A DNA stretch of 64,000 bases from Allobosea sp. (GTDB taxonomy: Bacteria; Pseudomonadota; Alphaproteobacteria; Rhizobiales; Beijerinckiaceae), in the NCBI RefSeq assembly GCF_017308075.1, contig NZ_JAFKFX010000030.1, positions 248,001 to 312,000 on the forward strand, given 5' to 3'. Below, piece after piece: positions 51,599 to 62,873 of this stretch. Under the pieces are notes generated by a model. That model was not told where the DNA came from and searched no databases. It saw only the letters and a list, made by a program, of their open reading frames with translations. Positions within the stretch are counted from its first letter, which is position 1. Each line of letters opens with the position of its first letter. The translations under genes and the position numbers were made by a program.

Positions 51599-52828
51599 AT
51601 GAGCATTCGCCAGCAGCTGATCGAGCGCTTCTTCCGCTATCTCTCCGTCGCGAGCCAGAGCGACGCCAAGGCGGTGACGCTGCCGAGCACGCCAGGCCAG
51701 CAGCGCCTCGCCGAGCTGCTCGCCGACGAATTGCGAACGCTCGGCCTCGAAGACGTCGTGCTCGACCGGCACGCCACCGTCACGGCGCGAAAGCCCGGTA
51801 CCGTAGCCGATGCGCCGAAGATCGGCTTCATCGCCCATCTCGACACCTTCGATGCCGGGCTCTCGCCCGAGATCCGGCCGCAGATCCTGCGCTTCGAAGG
51901 CGAGGACCTCTGCCTCAACCGCGAGCAGGACATCCGGCTGCGCGTCGCCGAGCACCCGCAATTGCGCGACTGGGTCGGCGCGGAGATCATCACCGGCGAC
52001 GGCACCAGCGTGCTCGGCGCCGACAACAAGGCGGCGATCGCGGTGATCATGACCCTGCTCGCCAATCTTGGCCCGCAGGACGCCCATGGCGACATCTTCG
52101 TCGCCTTCGTGCCCGACGAGGAGATCGGCCTGCGCGGCGCCAAGGCGCTCGACCTGTCGCGTTTCGCCTGCGACTTCGCCTATACGATCGACAGCTGCGA
52201 GCTCGGCGAGGTCGTGATCGAGAATTTCAACGCCGCCGCCGCCGAGATCACCCTCACCGGCGTCAGCGCCCATCCGATGTCGGCCAAGGGCGTGCTGGTG
52301 AACCCAGTGCTGATGGCGCAGGACTTCATCGCCCGTTTCGACCGGGCTGAGACACCGGAGAACACGCAGGGGCGCGAGGGCTATGTCTGGTTCAACAGCA
52401 TCACCGCCAATCCGAGCGAGGCGAAGCTGGGCGCGCTGATCCGCGACTTCGACAAGGAGGGCTTCGCGGCACGCAAGCGCCGGATCGGCACGGTCGCGGC
52501 CGAAATCGCCGCACTCTATCCGACCGGCCGCGTCGAGTGCCTGATCACCGACACCTATGGCAACATCCATGACAGCCTCGGGCAGGACGAGCGCCCGGTC
52601 GCGCTGCTATTTTCCGCGCTGGAGGCGTTGCAGATCCGGAAGAAGCAGATCCCGATGCGCGGCGGCACCGATGGCGCCGCGCTCTCGGCGCGCGGCCTGC
52701 CGACGCCGAACTTCTTCACCGGCGCCTATAATTTCCACTCGCGCTACGAATTTCTGCCGGTCCCGGCCTTCGAGAAGTCCTACGAGGTCGCGCGGATGAT
52801 CTGCTCGCTGGCGGCGGGGCGCGGTTAG
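51599..52828 (+). CDS. pepT: Peptidase T (tripeptidase)
   Basis: 409 residues. M20 zinc peptidase: GFIAHLDTFDAG (first His and Asp), LGADNKAAIAVIM, VPDEEIGLRGAKALD (Glu-Glu), DSCELGEVVIENFNA and a terminal GGTDGAALSARGLPTPNFFTGAYNFHS (His). It cleaves N-terminal residues from tripeptides. Start MSIRQQLIERFFRYL; the upstream frame is open but contains the repeat. Confidence 0.93.
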   Translation: MSIRQQLIERFFRYLSVASQSDAKAVTLPSTPGQQRLAELLADELRTLGLEDVVLDRHATVTARKPGTVADAPKIGFIAHLDTFDAGLSPEIRPQILRFEGEDLCLNREQDIRLRVAEHPQLRDWVGAEIITGDGTSVLGADNKAAIAVIMTLLANLGPQDAHGDIFVAFVPDEEIGLRGAKALDLSRFACDFAYTIDSCELGEVVIENFNAAAAEITLTGVSAHPMSAKGVLVNPVLMAQDFIARFDRAETPENTQGREGYVWFNSITANPSEAKLGALIRDFDKEGFAARKRRIGTVAAEIAALYPTGRVECLITDTYGNIHDSLGQDERPVALLFSALEALQIRKKQIPMRGGTDGAALSARGLPTPNFFTGAYNFHSRYEFLPVPAFEKSYEVARMICSLAAGRG

Positions 52829-52843
52829 GCGGCATTTCCCGTC

Positions 52844-52866
52844 ATGGTCGGGCTTGTCCCGACCAT
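52844..52866. repeat. Hairpin of the GTCATGGTCGGG dispersed type
   Basis: ATGGTCGGG (52844-52852) and CCCGACCAT (52858-52866) pair perfectly around CTTGT. It lies between the convergent pepT and ligA genes; without a T-run it is not a standard terminator. Confidence 0.7.
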
Positions 52867-52938
52867 CCACGTCTTCATTCGGGCAGCGCGGTGTTCAAGA
52901 CGTAGATGCTCGCCACGAGGGCGAGCATGACGGCCGCT

Positions 52939-55098
<2,160 letters not shown>

Positions 55099-55132
55099 CT
55101 AGAGCAGGGGCCAGCCCCTGCGAAGCTCCCCT

Positions 55133-55162
55133 TGTCACGTTTCCGCTCGTCGATTTGTGACA
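55133..55162. promoter_or_regulatory. Inverted repeat upstream of ligA
   Basis: TGTCAC (55133-55138) and GTGACA (55157-55162), perfect 6-bp arms separated by 18 bp, lie in the divergent space between ligA and the DUF2189 gene. Could be an operator; no regulator identified. Confidence 0.35.
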
Positions 55163-55274
55163 GGAGCCCACCGGGTGTAAGCTTGCCGCGCTGACAATTG
55201 GATGCTCGACGCCTCAAGGCTCTCGAACCAGGGATTACGTCAGGGCCACCGAGGCGAACCGGGCTGGAACCGGA

Positions 55275-56102
55275 ATGATCGCCATGGCCGATATCAACAG
55301 CACCCACCCGCACCCCAATATGAGTTCCATGCACGCCACCGGGCCCGCCGAGGCTTTGCCCGTCCGTGCCCTGACGCTCGGCGACATCGGCGACGCGTTG
55401 CGGCGCGGCTATGCCGACTTCATGGCGCAGCCGAGCCATCTGCTCTTCCTCGCCCTGATCTATCCGGTGGCCGGCATCGTCATTGCCCGGCTGACGGTGA
55501 GCTACAACATCTTCCCGCTGCTCTTCCCGCTGCTCGGCGGCTTCGCCCTGCTCGGGCCCTTCGCCGCGGTCGGTCTCTATGAAATCAGCCGCCGCCGCGA
55601 GCTCCACATCAACTCGTCCTGGCTACATGCCTTCGCGGTGCTGAAATCCCCGGCGATCCGGCCGATCGCGACGCTCGGCGGCCTGCTGACCGGACTGTTC
55701 ATCGCCTGGCTGCTCAGCGCCTGGCTGCTCTATCGCTGGCTGATGGGCAGCGTGCCGCTGACCTCGGCCGAGAGCTTCCTGGTGCCGCTCTTCACCACCG
55801 TGAACGGCTGGACGCTGATCATCGTCGGCAATGCGCTCGGCCTGCTCTTCGCCATCACCGCCTTCTCGCTGACCGTCGTCTCCTTCCCGCTGATGCTGGA
55901 CCGGCATGTCGACATCGGCACCGCCGTGCGGACATCGATCGCTGCGGTCGAGGCGAGCCCGCGCGCAATGATGTGCTGGGGCCTGACGATCACCGCGCTG
56001 CTGGTGCTCGGCACCTTGCCGGTACTGGTCGGGCTGATGGTGGTGATGCCGATCCTCGGCCATGCGAGCTGGCACATCTACCGCAAGGTCGTGCCGCGCT
56101 AG
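55275..56102 (+). CDS. DUF2189 family membrane protein
   Basis: 275 residues with about six membrane helices and an N-terminal tail of roughly 40 residues. The segment ALRRGYADFMAQPSHLLFLALIYPVAG and GPFAAVGLYEISRRRELH match DUF2189, a Rhizobiales integral membrane family with no known function. ATG three codons in (55284, MADINS) is an alternative start. Confidence 0.88.
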   Translation: MIAMADINSTHPHPNMSSMHATGPAEALPVRALTLGDIGDALRRGYADFMAQPSHLLFLALIYPVAGIVIARLTVSYNIFPLLFPLLGGFALLGPFAAVGLYEISRRRELHINSSWLHAFAVLKSPAIRPIATLGGLLTGLFIAWLLSAWLLYRWLMGSVPLTSAESFLVPLFTTVNGWTLIIVGNALGLLFAITAFSLTVVSFPLMLDRHVDIGTAVRTSIAAVEASPRAMMCWGLTITALLVLGTLPVLVGLMVVMPILGHASWHIYRKVVPR

Positions 56103-56222
56103 CGTCGTCCCCGAGCGCGCAGGCAATCGGGAAGGATCGGAACCCGGTCCTTCGAGAGCGTGCGCCGGGGCGACGGCCGCCTCTTATTTGCAAAAGAAGT
56201 TCGGCGGCCGACGCTCAGCCGG

Positions 56223-56477
56223 TCATCTCCGCGGCGAACCGGTCACGGGGTCGATCTTGACCTCGACCTTCGAGCCGTCGGTCTTGAAGTACTCGATCTC
56301 CCAGTAGCCGTTGCTGTCCCAATCCACCTCCTTGATGCTCGCAAAACCGCTGACGGCCTCGATGCCGGCGACGATCTGGGACAGGGGCTTGGCGTTCGAA
56401 GGAGGGGCGGCGACGGCCGGACCGACCGCGAGAGCAAAGGCGAGCAGCGCGCCCGCGGCCATGGATTGAGTTCGCAT
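56223..56477 (-). CDS. PepSY domain secreted small protein
   Basis: 84 residues from MRTQSMAAGALLAFALAVGP. A signal peptide (1-24, after AVAA) precedes a PepSY domain with the SNGYWEIEYFKTDGSKVEVKIDPVTG pattern. PepSY proteins are small periplasmic domains thought to inhibit peptidases or bind metals. Start is placed after AGGAG with 6-base spacing; an ATG two codons earlier is too close to the ribosome site. Confidence 0.88.
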   Translation of the reverse strand: MRTQSMAAGALLAFALAVGPAVAAPPSNAKPLSQIVAGIEAVSGFASIKEVDWDSNGYWEIEYFKTDGSKVEVKIDPVTGSPRR

Positions 56478-56710
56478 CGACATCTCCTGCGCGAAGGACA
56501 GCGGAGCAACCAACGAGCGGCCACTCCGCCACGAACTTCGAGCCATCGGGTGACGAAAGCACGGCGACAAATTGCATCAGGCGAGGCGCGCTCGCTCTAC
56601 GGGCGGGGAACAATGGCGCGCGAAAGCGCGTTCTCTAACGGCTGCGGCAGGCACGCCGCAGCCTGATGCCGCGACGGAGCGGCTTAACGCAACCAACGGG
56701 GGGTTCCGCC

Positions 56711-56785
56711 ATGAACAACATCATCTACATCGTCGGTCTTGTCGTCGTCGTCCTCGCGATCCTGTCCTTCCTCGGCCTGCGCTGA
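56711..56785 (+). CDS. 24-residue membrane peptide
   Basis: 24 residues, starting MNNIIYIVGLVVVVLAILSF and ending LGLR: one hydrophobic helix with a short basic end. The upstream run of Gs (AACGGGGGGTTCC) may be the ribosome site. Similar one-helix peptides beginning MNxIYIVGL are seen in other Rhizobiales (from memory). It ends where repeat copy C begins, and its TGA overlaps the first base of the repeat. No known role. Confidence 0.6.
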   Translation: MNNIIYIVGLVVVVLAILSFLGLR

Positions 56786-56863
56786 GCACCGGACCGAAAG
56801 TGGAATCCGCTTCCTGCGGCCTCTAGATCGCCCGCGCGCGTCCGATAGGACGCTCGGCGATCT
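56785..56863 (+). repeat. Degraded copy C of the 101-bp repeat
   Basis: Begins AGCACCGGACCGAAAGTGGA and then shows shortened, diverged GCGCGTCCG and CGGCGATCT parts. Aligns to copies A and B with about 20 bases lost. It separates the 24-residue gene from the DEAD-box helicase. Confidence 0.6.
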
Positions 56864-56893
56864 GGAGGCTGGGAAGGACTAGGACGAAACGGC

Positions 56894-58939
56894 TCAACGA
56901 TCGTCGCGACGCGGCTTCTTGCCCGCGAACGGCTTTTTCGCGCCGAAGGGCTTCTTGTCGGCGAAGGGCTTCTTCTCGCCAAACGCCTTCTTGGCTCCGA
57001 ACGGCTTCGCGCCGCCGAAATCCCGCTCGCCATGCTTCGGCTTGCCGGCGAACGGCTTGCCGCCGCGCGGGAACTCCGCCGCATCGGCCGGCGGCTCGCG
57101 GTCGCGACTGACCGGATCGTAGGTTTCGCGAGTATTCTCCCGGCCGAACGGCTTGCCCTTGCCTTCATAAGGCTTTCGGAAGCCGCGCTCAGCCGGCGCA
57201 TCCTCGCGCCGCGGCGCCTTGCCATGGTGCGCCTTCTCGGCGAAAGGCTTTGCCGGCCGGCGCTCTTCTTCGCCCGTGACCAGCTCGATCACGACCCTGT
57301 CGCGGTCGGGAGCGCTCGTCAGCGAGGCGAAACGCTCAGCGACATCGGCATCGATCTCGACCTTGGTCTCCTTGTCGAAGATCCGGATCGCGCCGACCTC
57401 GTCGCGGGTGATCTTGCCGCGCCGGCACAGCATTGGCAGGAGCTGGCGCGGATCGGCGCCGTCCTTGCGGCCGACATTGAGGCGGAACCAGACCGTGTCG
57501 CCACGCGGCCCGGCCTTGCGCGGGGCATCCGGGTCGGCATTGTCGAAACGCGGCCCGGCCCGGTCGCGCGGCCTGGCATAGTCCTCGGGGCTGCGCGGGG
57601 CGCGGCTCGCCCGGTCGTCGCGGCCGAAGCCGGGATCGCCGACCTCTTCCGTCGCCGGCAGGCGCGAGCGATAGACGCGAACCAGCGCCGCAGCGAGTTC
57701 GTTCGCCGAGCGGCGGGCAAGCAGCGCCTCAATCATGCCTGCATCATCCTCACCCGGCTCGCCGGAGAGCAGCGGATCCTGCAGCAGGCGCTCCTGGTCG
57801 AGCGCACGGATCTCGTCCTGGCTCGGCGGGCCGCCCCAGAGAGCCTGCACCCCAGCGGCACCGAGCAGCATCTCGGCCTTGCGACGGCGCGAAGGCGGCA
57901 CCAGCAGCACGCTCGTGCCCTTGCGCCCGGCACGCCCCGTGCGGCCGCTGCGGTGCTGCATCACCTCGGGATCGTTCGGCAGCTCGGCATGGATCACCAG
58001 GGTCAGCCCCGGCAGGTCGATGCCGCGCGCCGCGACGTCGGTCGCGACGCAGACGCGGGCACGCCCATCGCGCAGCGCCTGCAGCGCCGAGTTGCGTTCG
58101 CTCTGGCCGAGTTCGCCCGAAAGCGAGACCGCCGCAAAGCCGCGCTCGAGCAATGCGGCCTCGAGATGGCGCACCGCATTGCGGGTGTTGCAGAACACCA
58201 GCGCGCAGGCAGCGTCATGGAAGCGCAGCAGGTTGACGACCGCGAGCTCGGCCTCCTTCGGATAGACCCGGACCGCCTTGTATTCGATGTCGGCATGGCC
58301 ACGATCGGCTCCGGCGACCTCGATGCGCAGAGCGTCGCGCTGATAGCTCTTGGCGAGCGCGATGATCGCCTTGGGCAGCGTCGCCGAGAACAGCAGGCTG
58401 CGCCGGTCCTCGGGAGCGGTCTTCAGGATGAATTCGAGATCATCGCGGAAGCCGAGATCGAGCATCTCGTCGGCCTCGTCGAGCACGACCGCGCGCAGCT
58501 CGGAGACGTCGAGCCGCCCCCGCTCGATATGATCGCGCAGGCGGCCGGGCGTGCCGACCACGATATGAGCCCCCTCGTCGAGCAAGGCGGCCTCGCGGCG
58601 CGGATCCATGCCGCCGACGCAGGAGATCACGCGGGCATTGGCCTGCTGGTAGAGCCAGTTCAGCTCACGCTGGACCTGGAGCGCCAGCTCGCGCGTCGGC
58701 GCGATGATCAGTGCCAGCGGCTTGCCGGCGCGGCCGAGCGTCTCGGCGCCCTCAAGCAGCGTCTCGCCGATGGCGAGCCCATAGGCCACGGTCTTGCCCG
58801 AGCCGGTCTGCGAGGAGACGAGCAGGTCGCGCCCGGCCGCCGCGGCTTCGAGAACCGCGTTCTGGACCGGCGTCGGCTCGCTGTAATTGCGTTCGGCGAG
58901 CGCACGCGCGAGGGGCGCACTCGTGGAGATGAAGGACAT
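56894..58939 (-). CDS. DEAD-box RNA helicase with DbpA-like RNA-binding domain
   Basis: 681 residues. Conserved helicase core (1-380) with Q-motif, SQTGSGKT, PTRELALQ, VGTPGRL, DEADEML, SATLP, VATDVAARGIDLPGL and HRSGRTGRAGRKG. A DbpA-type RNA-binding domain follows (about 470-550; WFRLNVGRKDGADPRQLLPMLCRRGKITRDEVGAI). The last ~120 residues are low-complexity Lys/Pro/Phe/Gly repeats (KKPFGA units), encoded by five 18-bp tandem repeats. It probably acts in ribosome assembly or cold adaptation. Confidence 0.94.
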   Translation of the reverse strand: MSFISTSAPLARALAERNYSEPTPVQNAVLEAAAAGRDLLVSSQTGSGKTVAYGLAIGETLLEGAETLGRAGKPLALIIAPTRELALQVQRELNWLYQQANARVISCVGGMDPRREAALLDEGAHIVVGTPGRLRDHIERGRLDVSELRAVVLDEADEMLDLGFRDDLEFILKTAPEDRRSLLFSATLPKAIIALAKSYQRDALRIEVAGADRGHADIEYKAVRVYPKEAELAVVNLLRFHDAACALVFCNTRNAVRHLEAALLERGFAAVSLSGELGQSERNSALQALRDGRARVCVATDVAARGIDLPGLTLVIHAELPNDPEVMQHRSGRTGRAGRKGTSVLLVPPSRRRKAEMLLGAAGVQALWGGPPSQDEIRALDQERLLQDPLLSGEPGEDDAGMIEALLARRSANELAAALVRVYRSRLPATEEVGDPGFGRDDRASRAPRSPEDYARPRDRAGPRFDNADPDAPRKAGPRGDTVWFRLNVGRKDGADPRQLLPMLCRRGKITRDEVGAIRIFDKETKVEIDADVAERFASLTSAPDRDRVVIELVTGEEERRPAKPFAEKAHHGKAPRREDAPAERGFRKPYEGKGKPFGRENTRETYDPVSRDREPPADAAEFPRGGKPFAGKPKHGERDFGGAKPFGAKKAFGEKKPFADKKPFGAKKPFAGKKPRRDDR
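56921..57010 (-). repeat. Five 18-bp in-frame tandem repeats in helicase tail
   Basis: Encodes AKPFGA, KKAFGE, KKPFAD, KKPFGA and KKPFAG in series. Slippage within the array would keep the frame, so length polymorphism between strains is expected. Confidence 0.8.
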
Positions 58940-59099
58940 CGATGTCAGGCCTTAGATTGCAGCTGGCGGGTGGGCAGCACGCAGAACGAGGGGCGGCGCC
59001 GGACGCGGCACCGCGATATTGCGCTGCACATAGAGGAAATCGCGGGAAAAGGGAATGCAGCATCGGCTCATCCCGTATGCGGCCGCGGAGACCGGCCAT

Positions 59100-59120
59100 G
59101 CCGACAGCGCCGCTGTCGGC
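59100..59120. repeat. Perfect 10-bp palindrome upstream of metallo-hydrolase
   Basis: GCCGACAGCG (59100-59109) and CGCTGTCGGC (59111-59120) flank a single C. A T-run is missing, so it is not a terminator. It sits about 50 bp before the gene. Confidence 0.5.
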
Positions 59121-59164
59121 GGCGAGAGCCACGTGATCTAAGCAGAATGCATCGGAGGGGGCCA

Positions 59165-59989
59165 GTGAACATGAGTGAGACTTGGCGGCGTTTCGGACCC
59201 TATGATGTGCTCATCCTGGACGATGGCGTCTTCGAGGCGCCGCTCGATGTCCTGATTCATGCCGGAGGCGAAGCTGCTCGCGACGGGGCTGTGACGCGCT
59301 GGGCCAAGCCGAAGGTCCGCATCCCCGTCAACTGCTTCGCCCTGAAGGGCGCCGACGGCATCACGCTGATCGATGCCGGCACCGGCCCTTCCTGGGGCGA
59401 GGCGATGGGTCATGCGCCCGCCGCCGTGGCCAAGGCAGGCATCGCTCCCGAACAGGTCGAGCGTGTCCTGATCACGCATCTTCACGGCGACCATGCGCTC
59501 GGCCTGTTCGACGGCGAACGCGCCCGTTTTCCGAAAGCCGAGATCATCGTGCCCGAGGCGGATTTCGTCTTCTTCGGAGACGAAGGCAATCGCGCGCAGA
59601 CACCACAGAACCGGCAGGGAGGCTTTGCAATCACCGCAGCGGTGAAGAGGCACTATGGCGACCGCATCCATTCCGTCCCGGCAGGCAGCATGCGGCCCGG
59701 CATCACGCTGATCCCTCTCCCCGGCCACACCGCCGGCCATAGCGGCTATCTGATCGAGGGCGAGGAGAGCCTGCTGCTCTGGGGCGATGCGCTGCATCTC
59801 TCCGATCTGCAGGCCAGCGATCCAGATATCGGCTTCATCTACGACTTCGACGCCGCCACTGCCCGTGCCTCCCGCGGCGCGATCCTCGCACGCGCCGCGC
59901 GCGAAGCCTGGATTGTCTCAGGCGGTCATATCGAAGGTTTCAGGCGTGTCGTCGAAAAGAAGCCCGGATACGACTTGGTCCCGGCCTGA
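59165..59989 (+). CDS. Metallo-beta-lactamase fold hydrolase
   Basis: 274 residues. The zinc motif THLHGDHALGLF (HxHxDH) with LIDAGTGPSWG before it and PGHTAGHSGYL and LLWGDALHL after it. Similar to the glyoxalase II/lactonase-like group; no specific substrate. GTG at 59165 is used because GGAGG sits six bases before it; ATG at 59171 is six bases further and 12 from that site. Confidence 0.82.
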   Translation: MNMSETWRRFGPYDVLILDDGVFEAPLDVLIHAGGEAARDGAVTRWAKPKVRIPVNCFALKGADGITLIDAGTGPSWGEAMGHAPAAVAKAGIAPEQVERVLITHLHGDHALGLFDGERARFPKAEIIVPEADFVFFGDEGNRAQTPQNRQGGFAITAAVKRHYGDRIHSVPAGSMRPGITLIPLPGHTAGHSGYLIEGEESLLLWGDALHLSDLQASDPDIGFIYDFDAATARASRGAILARAAREAWIVSGGHIEGFRRVVEKKPGYDLVPA

Positions 59990-59994
59990 AGACC

Positions 59995-61683
59995 TCAGCC
60001 GCGTATCCCGGCAGCGGCGAGCAGCCTTGCCGCCGCCGCCCTCGCCTCCTCGGTGATCGACGCCCCGGCGAGCATGCGGGCGATCTCCTCGCGGCGCGTC
60101 TCCACTTCCAGCGGCGTGACGCGGGTGACCGTGCGCTCCTTGGCGTCCTCGCCCGCCTGCGCCGATTTGGCGATCAGGAAATGTCGTCCTGCCTTGGCCG
60201 CGACCTGCGGCGCATGCGTCACCGAGACCACCTGCACCCGGGCCGCCAGCCGCGCCAGCCTTTCGCCGATCGCATCGGCGACGGCCCCACCGACCCCCGT
60301 ATCGATCTCGTCGAAGACCAGAGTCGGCGCCGAGCCGCGTTCGGCCAGCACGACCTTCAGCGCCAGCATGAAGCGCGAGAGCTCGCCGCCGGAGGCGAGC
60401 TTCATCATCGGGCCCGGCCGCGTGCCCGGATTGGTCTCGACCCAGAACTCGACGCGGTCGAAACCTTCCGGCCCGCGCGCTTCGGGATCGCTGTCGATCT
60501 GGGTGATGAAGCGGGCTCGCTCCAGCTTCAGCGGCGGCAGCTCGATTTTGACGGCTGCATCGAGTGCGGAGGCGGCACGAACCCGGCCGGCAGACAACGC
60601 GGTCGCACCGGCGATATAGGCGGCTTCCGCTTCGGCCAGTTCCGCCTCGAGCCGCTTCAGCGAGCCCTCGCTCTCGTCGAGGGCCGCAAGATCGGCCGCC
60701 ATGGTCTCGGCCAGCGCCGGCAAGGCATCGACCGGCACGTCGAATTTCCGCGCCGCGGCGCGCAGGGCGAACAAGCGCTCTTCGACCCGTTCGAGCACGC
60801 GCGGATCATATTCGGCCGCGCGCATCGCCACCGCGAGCGCCTCGCCCGCCTCTTCCAGCGCCACGATCGCGGTGTTCAGCGCTGCCGTCGAGGGATCGAT
60901 CAGGCCCGGCGCCTGCACGGCGCGGCGCTCGAGTCGGCGCAGCACGCCGGACAAGCCCGGAACCGGCGAGGCGCCACCGCCGACCGCTTCATAAGCCTCG
61001 GCGATATCGCGCGCGACCTTCTCGGCCTGCATCATGCCCTGCCGCTGAGCCGCCAGGGCCTCCTCCTCGCCCGGCTCTGGCGCAAGCTTTCCGAGCTCGG
61101 CGACGGCGTGGCGCAGGAAATCCGCTTCCTTGCGCGCGGTCTCGACCCGCATGCGCTGACTCTGCAGGGCCTGGCGGGCACGCTTCAGCACGTCGCAGGC
61201 CTGCGCGACCTCGCCGGCCTGCCGCGTCAGCTCGCCGAAACCGTCGAGGATCGATCGGTGCTGGGCCGGGTCGGTCAGCGCCCGGTCGTCATGCTGGCCA
61301 TGAATCTCGACCAATGCCGCGCCGACCATGCGCAAAATCTGGACGCTGACCGGCTGGTCATTGATGAAAGCCCGGGTCCGCCCGTCGGCATATTGCACCC
61401 GGCGCAGGATCAGATCGCCATCGGTGTCGATCTCCTGCGCCTGCGCCAGCGCCCGCGCGGGATGACTGAGCGGCAGATCGAAGACGGCACTGACCTGGCC
61501 CTGCGTCTCGCCGTGGCGGACGAGGCCGCCATCGCCGCGCCCGCCGAGGGCGAGCGAGAAACCGTCGAGCAGGATCGATTTGCCAGCGCCGGTCTCGCCG
61601 GTGAGCACGCTGAGCCCGTCATGAAAGGCCAGATCGAGCCGGTCGATCAGAACGATGTCGCGGATCGAGAGCTGGGCGAGCAT
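59995..61683 (-). CDS. recN: DNA repair protein RecN
   Basis: 562 residues. SMC-like ATPase: Walker A GETGAGKS near residue 32, coiled-coil middle, and C-terminal LASGGELSRFMLALKVVLAERG (signature) with TLVFDEIDTGVGGAVADAIGERL (Walker B) close to the end. It acts in double-strand break repair. It lies 113 bp downstream of bamD on the same strand, the usual alphaproteobacterial order. Confidence 0.97.
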   Translation of the reverse strand: MLAQLSIRDIVLIDRLDLAFHDGLSVLTGETGAGKSILLDGFSLALGGRGDGGLVRHGETQGQVSAVFDLPLSHPARALAQAQEIDTDGDLILRRVQYADGRTRAFINDQPVSVQILRMVGAALVEIHGQHDDRALTDPAQHRSILDGFGELTRQAGEVAQACDVLKRARQALQSQRMRVETARKEADFLRHAVAELGKLAPEPGEEEALAAQRQGMMQAEKVARDIAEAYEAVGGGASPVPGLSGVLRRLERRAVQAPGLIDPSTAALNTAIVALEEAGEALAVAMRAAEYDPRVLERVEERLFALRAAARKFDVPVDALPALAETMAADLAALDESEGSLKRLEAELAEAEAAYIAGATALSAGRVRAASALDAAVKIELPPLKLERARFITQIDSDPEARGPEGFDRVEFWVETNPGTRPGPMMKLASGGELSRFMLALKVVLAERGSAPTLVFDEIDTGVGGAVADAIGERLARLAARVQVVSVTHAPQVAAKAGRHFLIAKSAQAGEDAKERTVTRVTPLEVETRREEIARMLAGASITEEARAAAARLLAAAGIRG

Positions 61684-61796
61684 GATGCGGACTCAGCCGG
61701 TGCGCAGATGCGGGGCGCGGCCGCCGGAAGCGGACCGTAGCGAAAGCCGAGCGGACGGGGCGTGCACGGCAAGGCCGTTTCCGCGCGCCCGCGGGT

Positions 61797-62699
61797 TCAG
61801 CGGATCAGGCCGGTGACGGTGCGGCTGAAACCGCTGAACAGCCGGCTGATATAGGAGCCGCGATCTTCGCGCGGCTGCAATCCGCCGCTTTCGAGGAGCG
61901 AATAGGCGTCCTTGTACCAGGGGCTGTCGGGGAAATTATGCCCCAGAACCGCCGCAGCCGTCTGCGCCTCATTGGTGATGCCGAGCGCCATATAGGCTTC
62001 GGTCAGGCGCATCAGCGCCTCCTCGACATGGCGCGTCGTCTGGTACTTGGTGATGACGTCGCGGAAACGGTTCACGGCGCCGGCATAATTGCGCTTCTCG
62101 AGATAGAAGCGGCCGACATTCATCTCCTTGCCGGCGAGCTGGTCGCGCGCGACCAGCATCTTCTCGCGCACGTCGACGACGTATTCGGACTTCGGATAGC
62201 GGTCGAGCAACTCCTGCATCGCCCGCAGCGCCTGCTCCGTCCGCTCCTGGTCACGCGTCGCGTCCGGGATCTGGTTGAAATAGGACATCGCCAGGATGTA
62301 CTGCGCGTAAGCCGCGTCCGGGCTCGCCGGGTTCTGCGCCAGGAAGCGCTTGGAAGCGGTGATCGCGTCGTCCCAGCGGCTCGCCTGATAGTTCGAATAG
62401 GCGGTGAGAATCAGACCCTTGCGCGAATAGGGCGAGAACGGCGCCTGCTTGTCGATCTCCTCGAACTTCTTGCTCGCGCCTTCGCTGTCGCCGTTCTGGA
62501 GTCGCGCCAGGCCCTCATTGTAGAGTTTGTCGGCCGGCACCGTCGGCAGCACTTCGGGCTTGTAGACTTCCGGGCGGTCGAACGGATTGATCGAGCTCAG
62601 CGTGTCGCAGCCGCCGAGCGCGGCCGCCAGCGAGAACACGAGCGCGAGCCGCTTGCCGCCGCCCGCCATTTCGCCGGTATTGAATGTCTTCAGCCGCAT
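61797..62699 (-). CDS. bamD: Outer membrane assembly lipoprotein BamD
   Basis: 300 residues from MRLKTFNTGEMAG; a GTG three codons up is an alternative. The lipobox LGGC near 31 fixes a lipoprotein anchor, followed by five TPR-like helix pairs (YNEGLARLQNGDSEGASKKFEEIDKQAP and on). BamD supports folding of outer membrane beta-barrels via the BAM complex. Gene order lpxC-bamD-recN fits the family. Confidence 0.96.
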   Translation of the reverse strand: MRLKTFNTGEMAGGGKRLALVFSLAAALGGCDTLSSINPFDRPEVYKPEVLPTVPADKLYNEGLARLQNGDSEGASKKFEEIDKQAPFSPYSRKGLILTAYSNYQASRWDDAITASKRFLAQNPASPDAAYAQYILAMSYFNQIPDATRDQERTEQALRAMQELLDRYPKSEYVVDVREKMLVARDQLAGKEMNVGRFYLEKRNYAGAVNRFRDVITKYQTTRHVEEALMRLTEAYMALGITNEAQTAAAVLGHNFPDSPWYKDAYSLLESGGLQPREDRGSYISRLFSGFSRTVTGLIR

Positions 62700-62873
62700 G
62701 ACGCTCACTTCATCCGTCCTTCAGCGCCGCTTTCGAGGGCGGGCGAAAATGGCTTTACTCCAGAAGTCGCCATTTCGCCAACCATGAAGGGCGCTTCATG
62801 CAATGCAATCGGCGCCGTGCTTCCGACAGGAAACCGGCGAATGCAAGGCGTGGCGTCGTTCAGTCGCCGATTT

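Noticed and set aside
56921-57010. Regular short repeats that might be a CRISPR array
   Set aside because: The 18-bp units are contiguous, without spacers, and encode in-frame hexapeptides of the helicase tail.
57032-59989. A 985-codon plus-strand open frame continuing into the metallo-hydrolase
   Set aside because: All but the last part lies antisense to the DEAD-box helicase, with Arg/Ala-rich translation lacking any family motif. Only the portion from 59165 is a gene.
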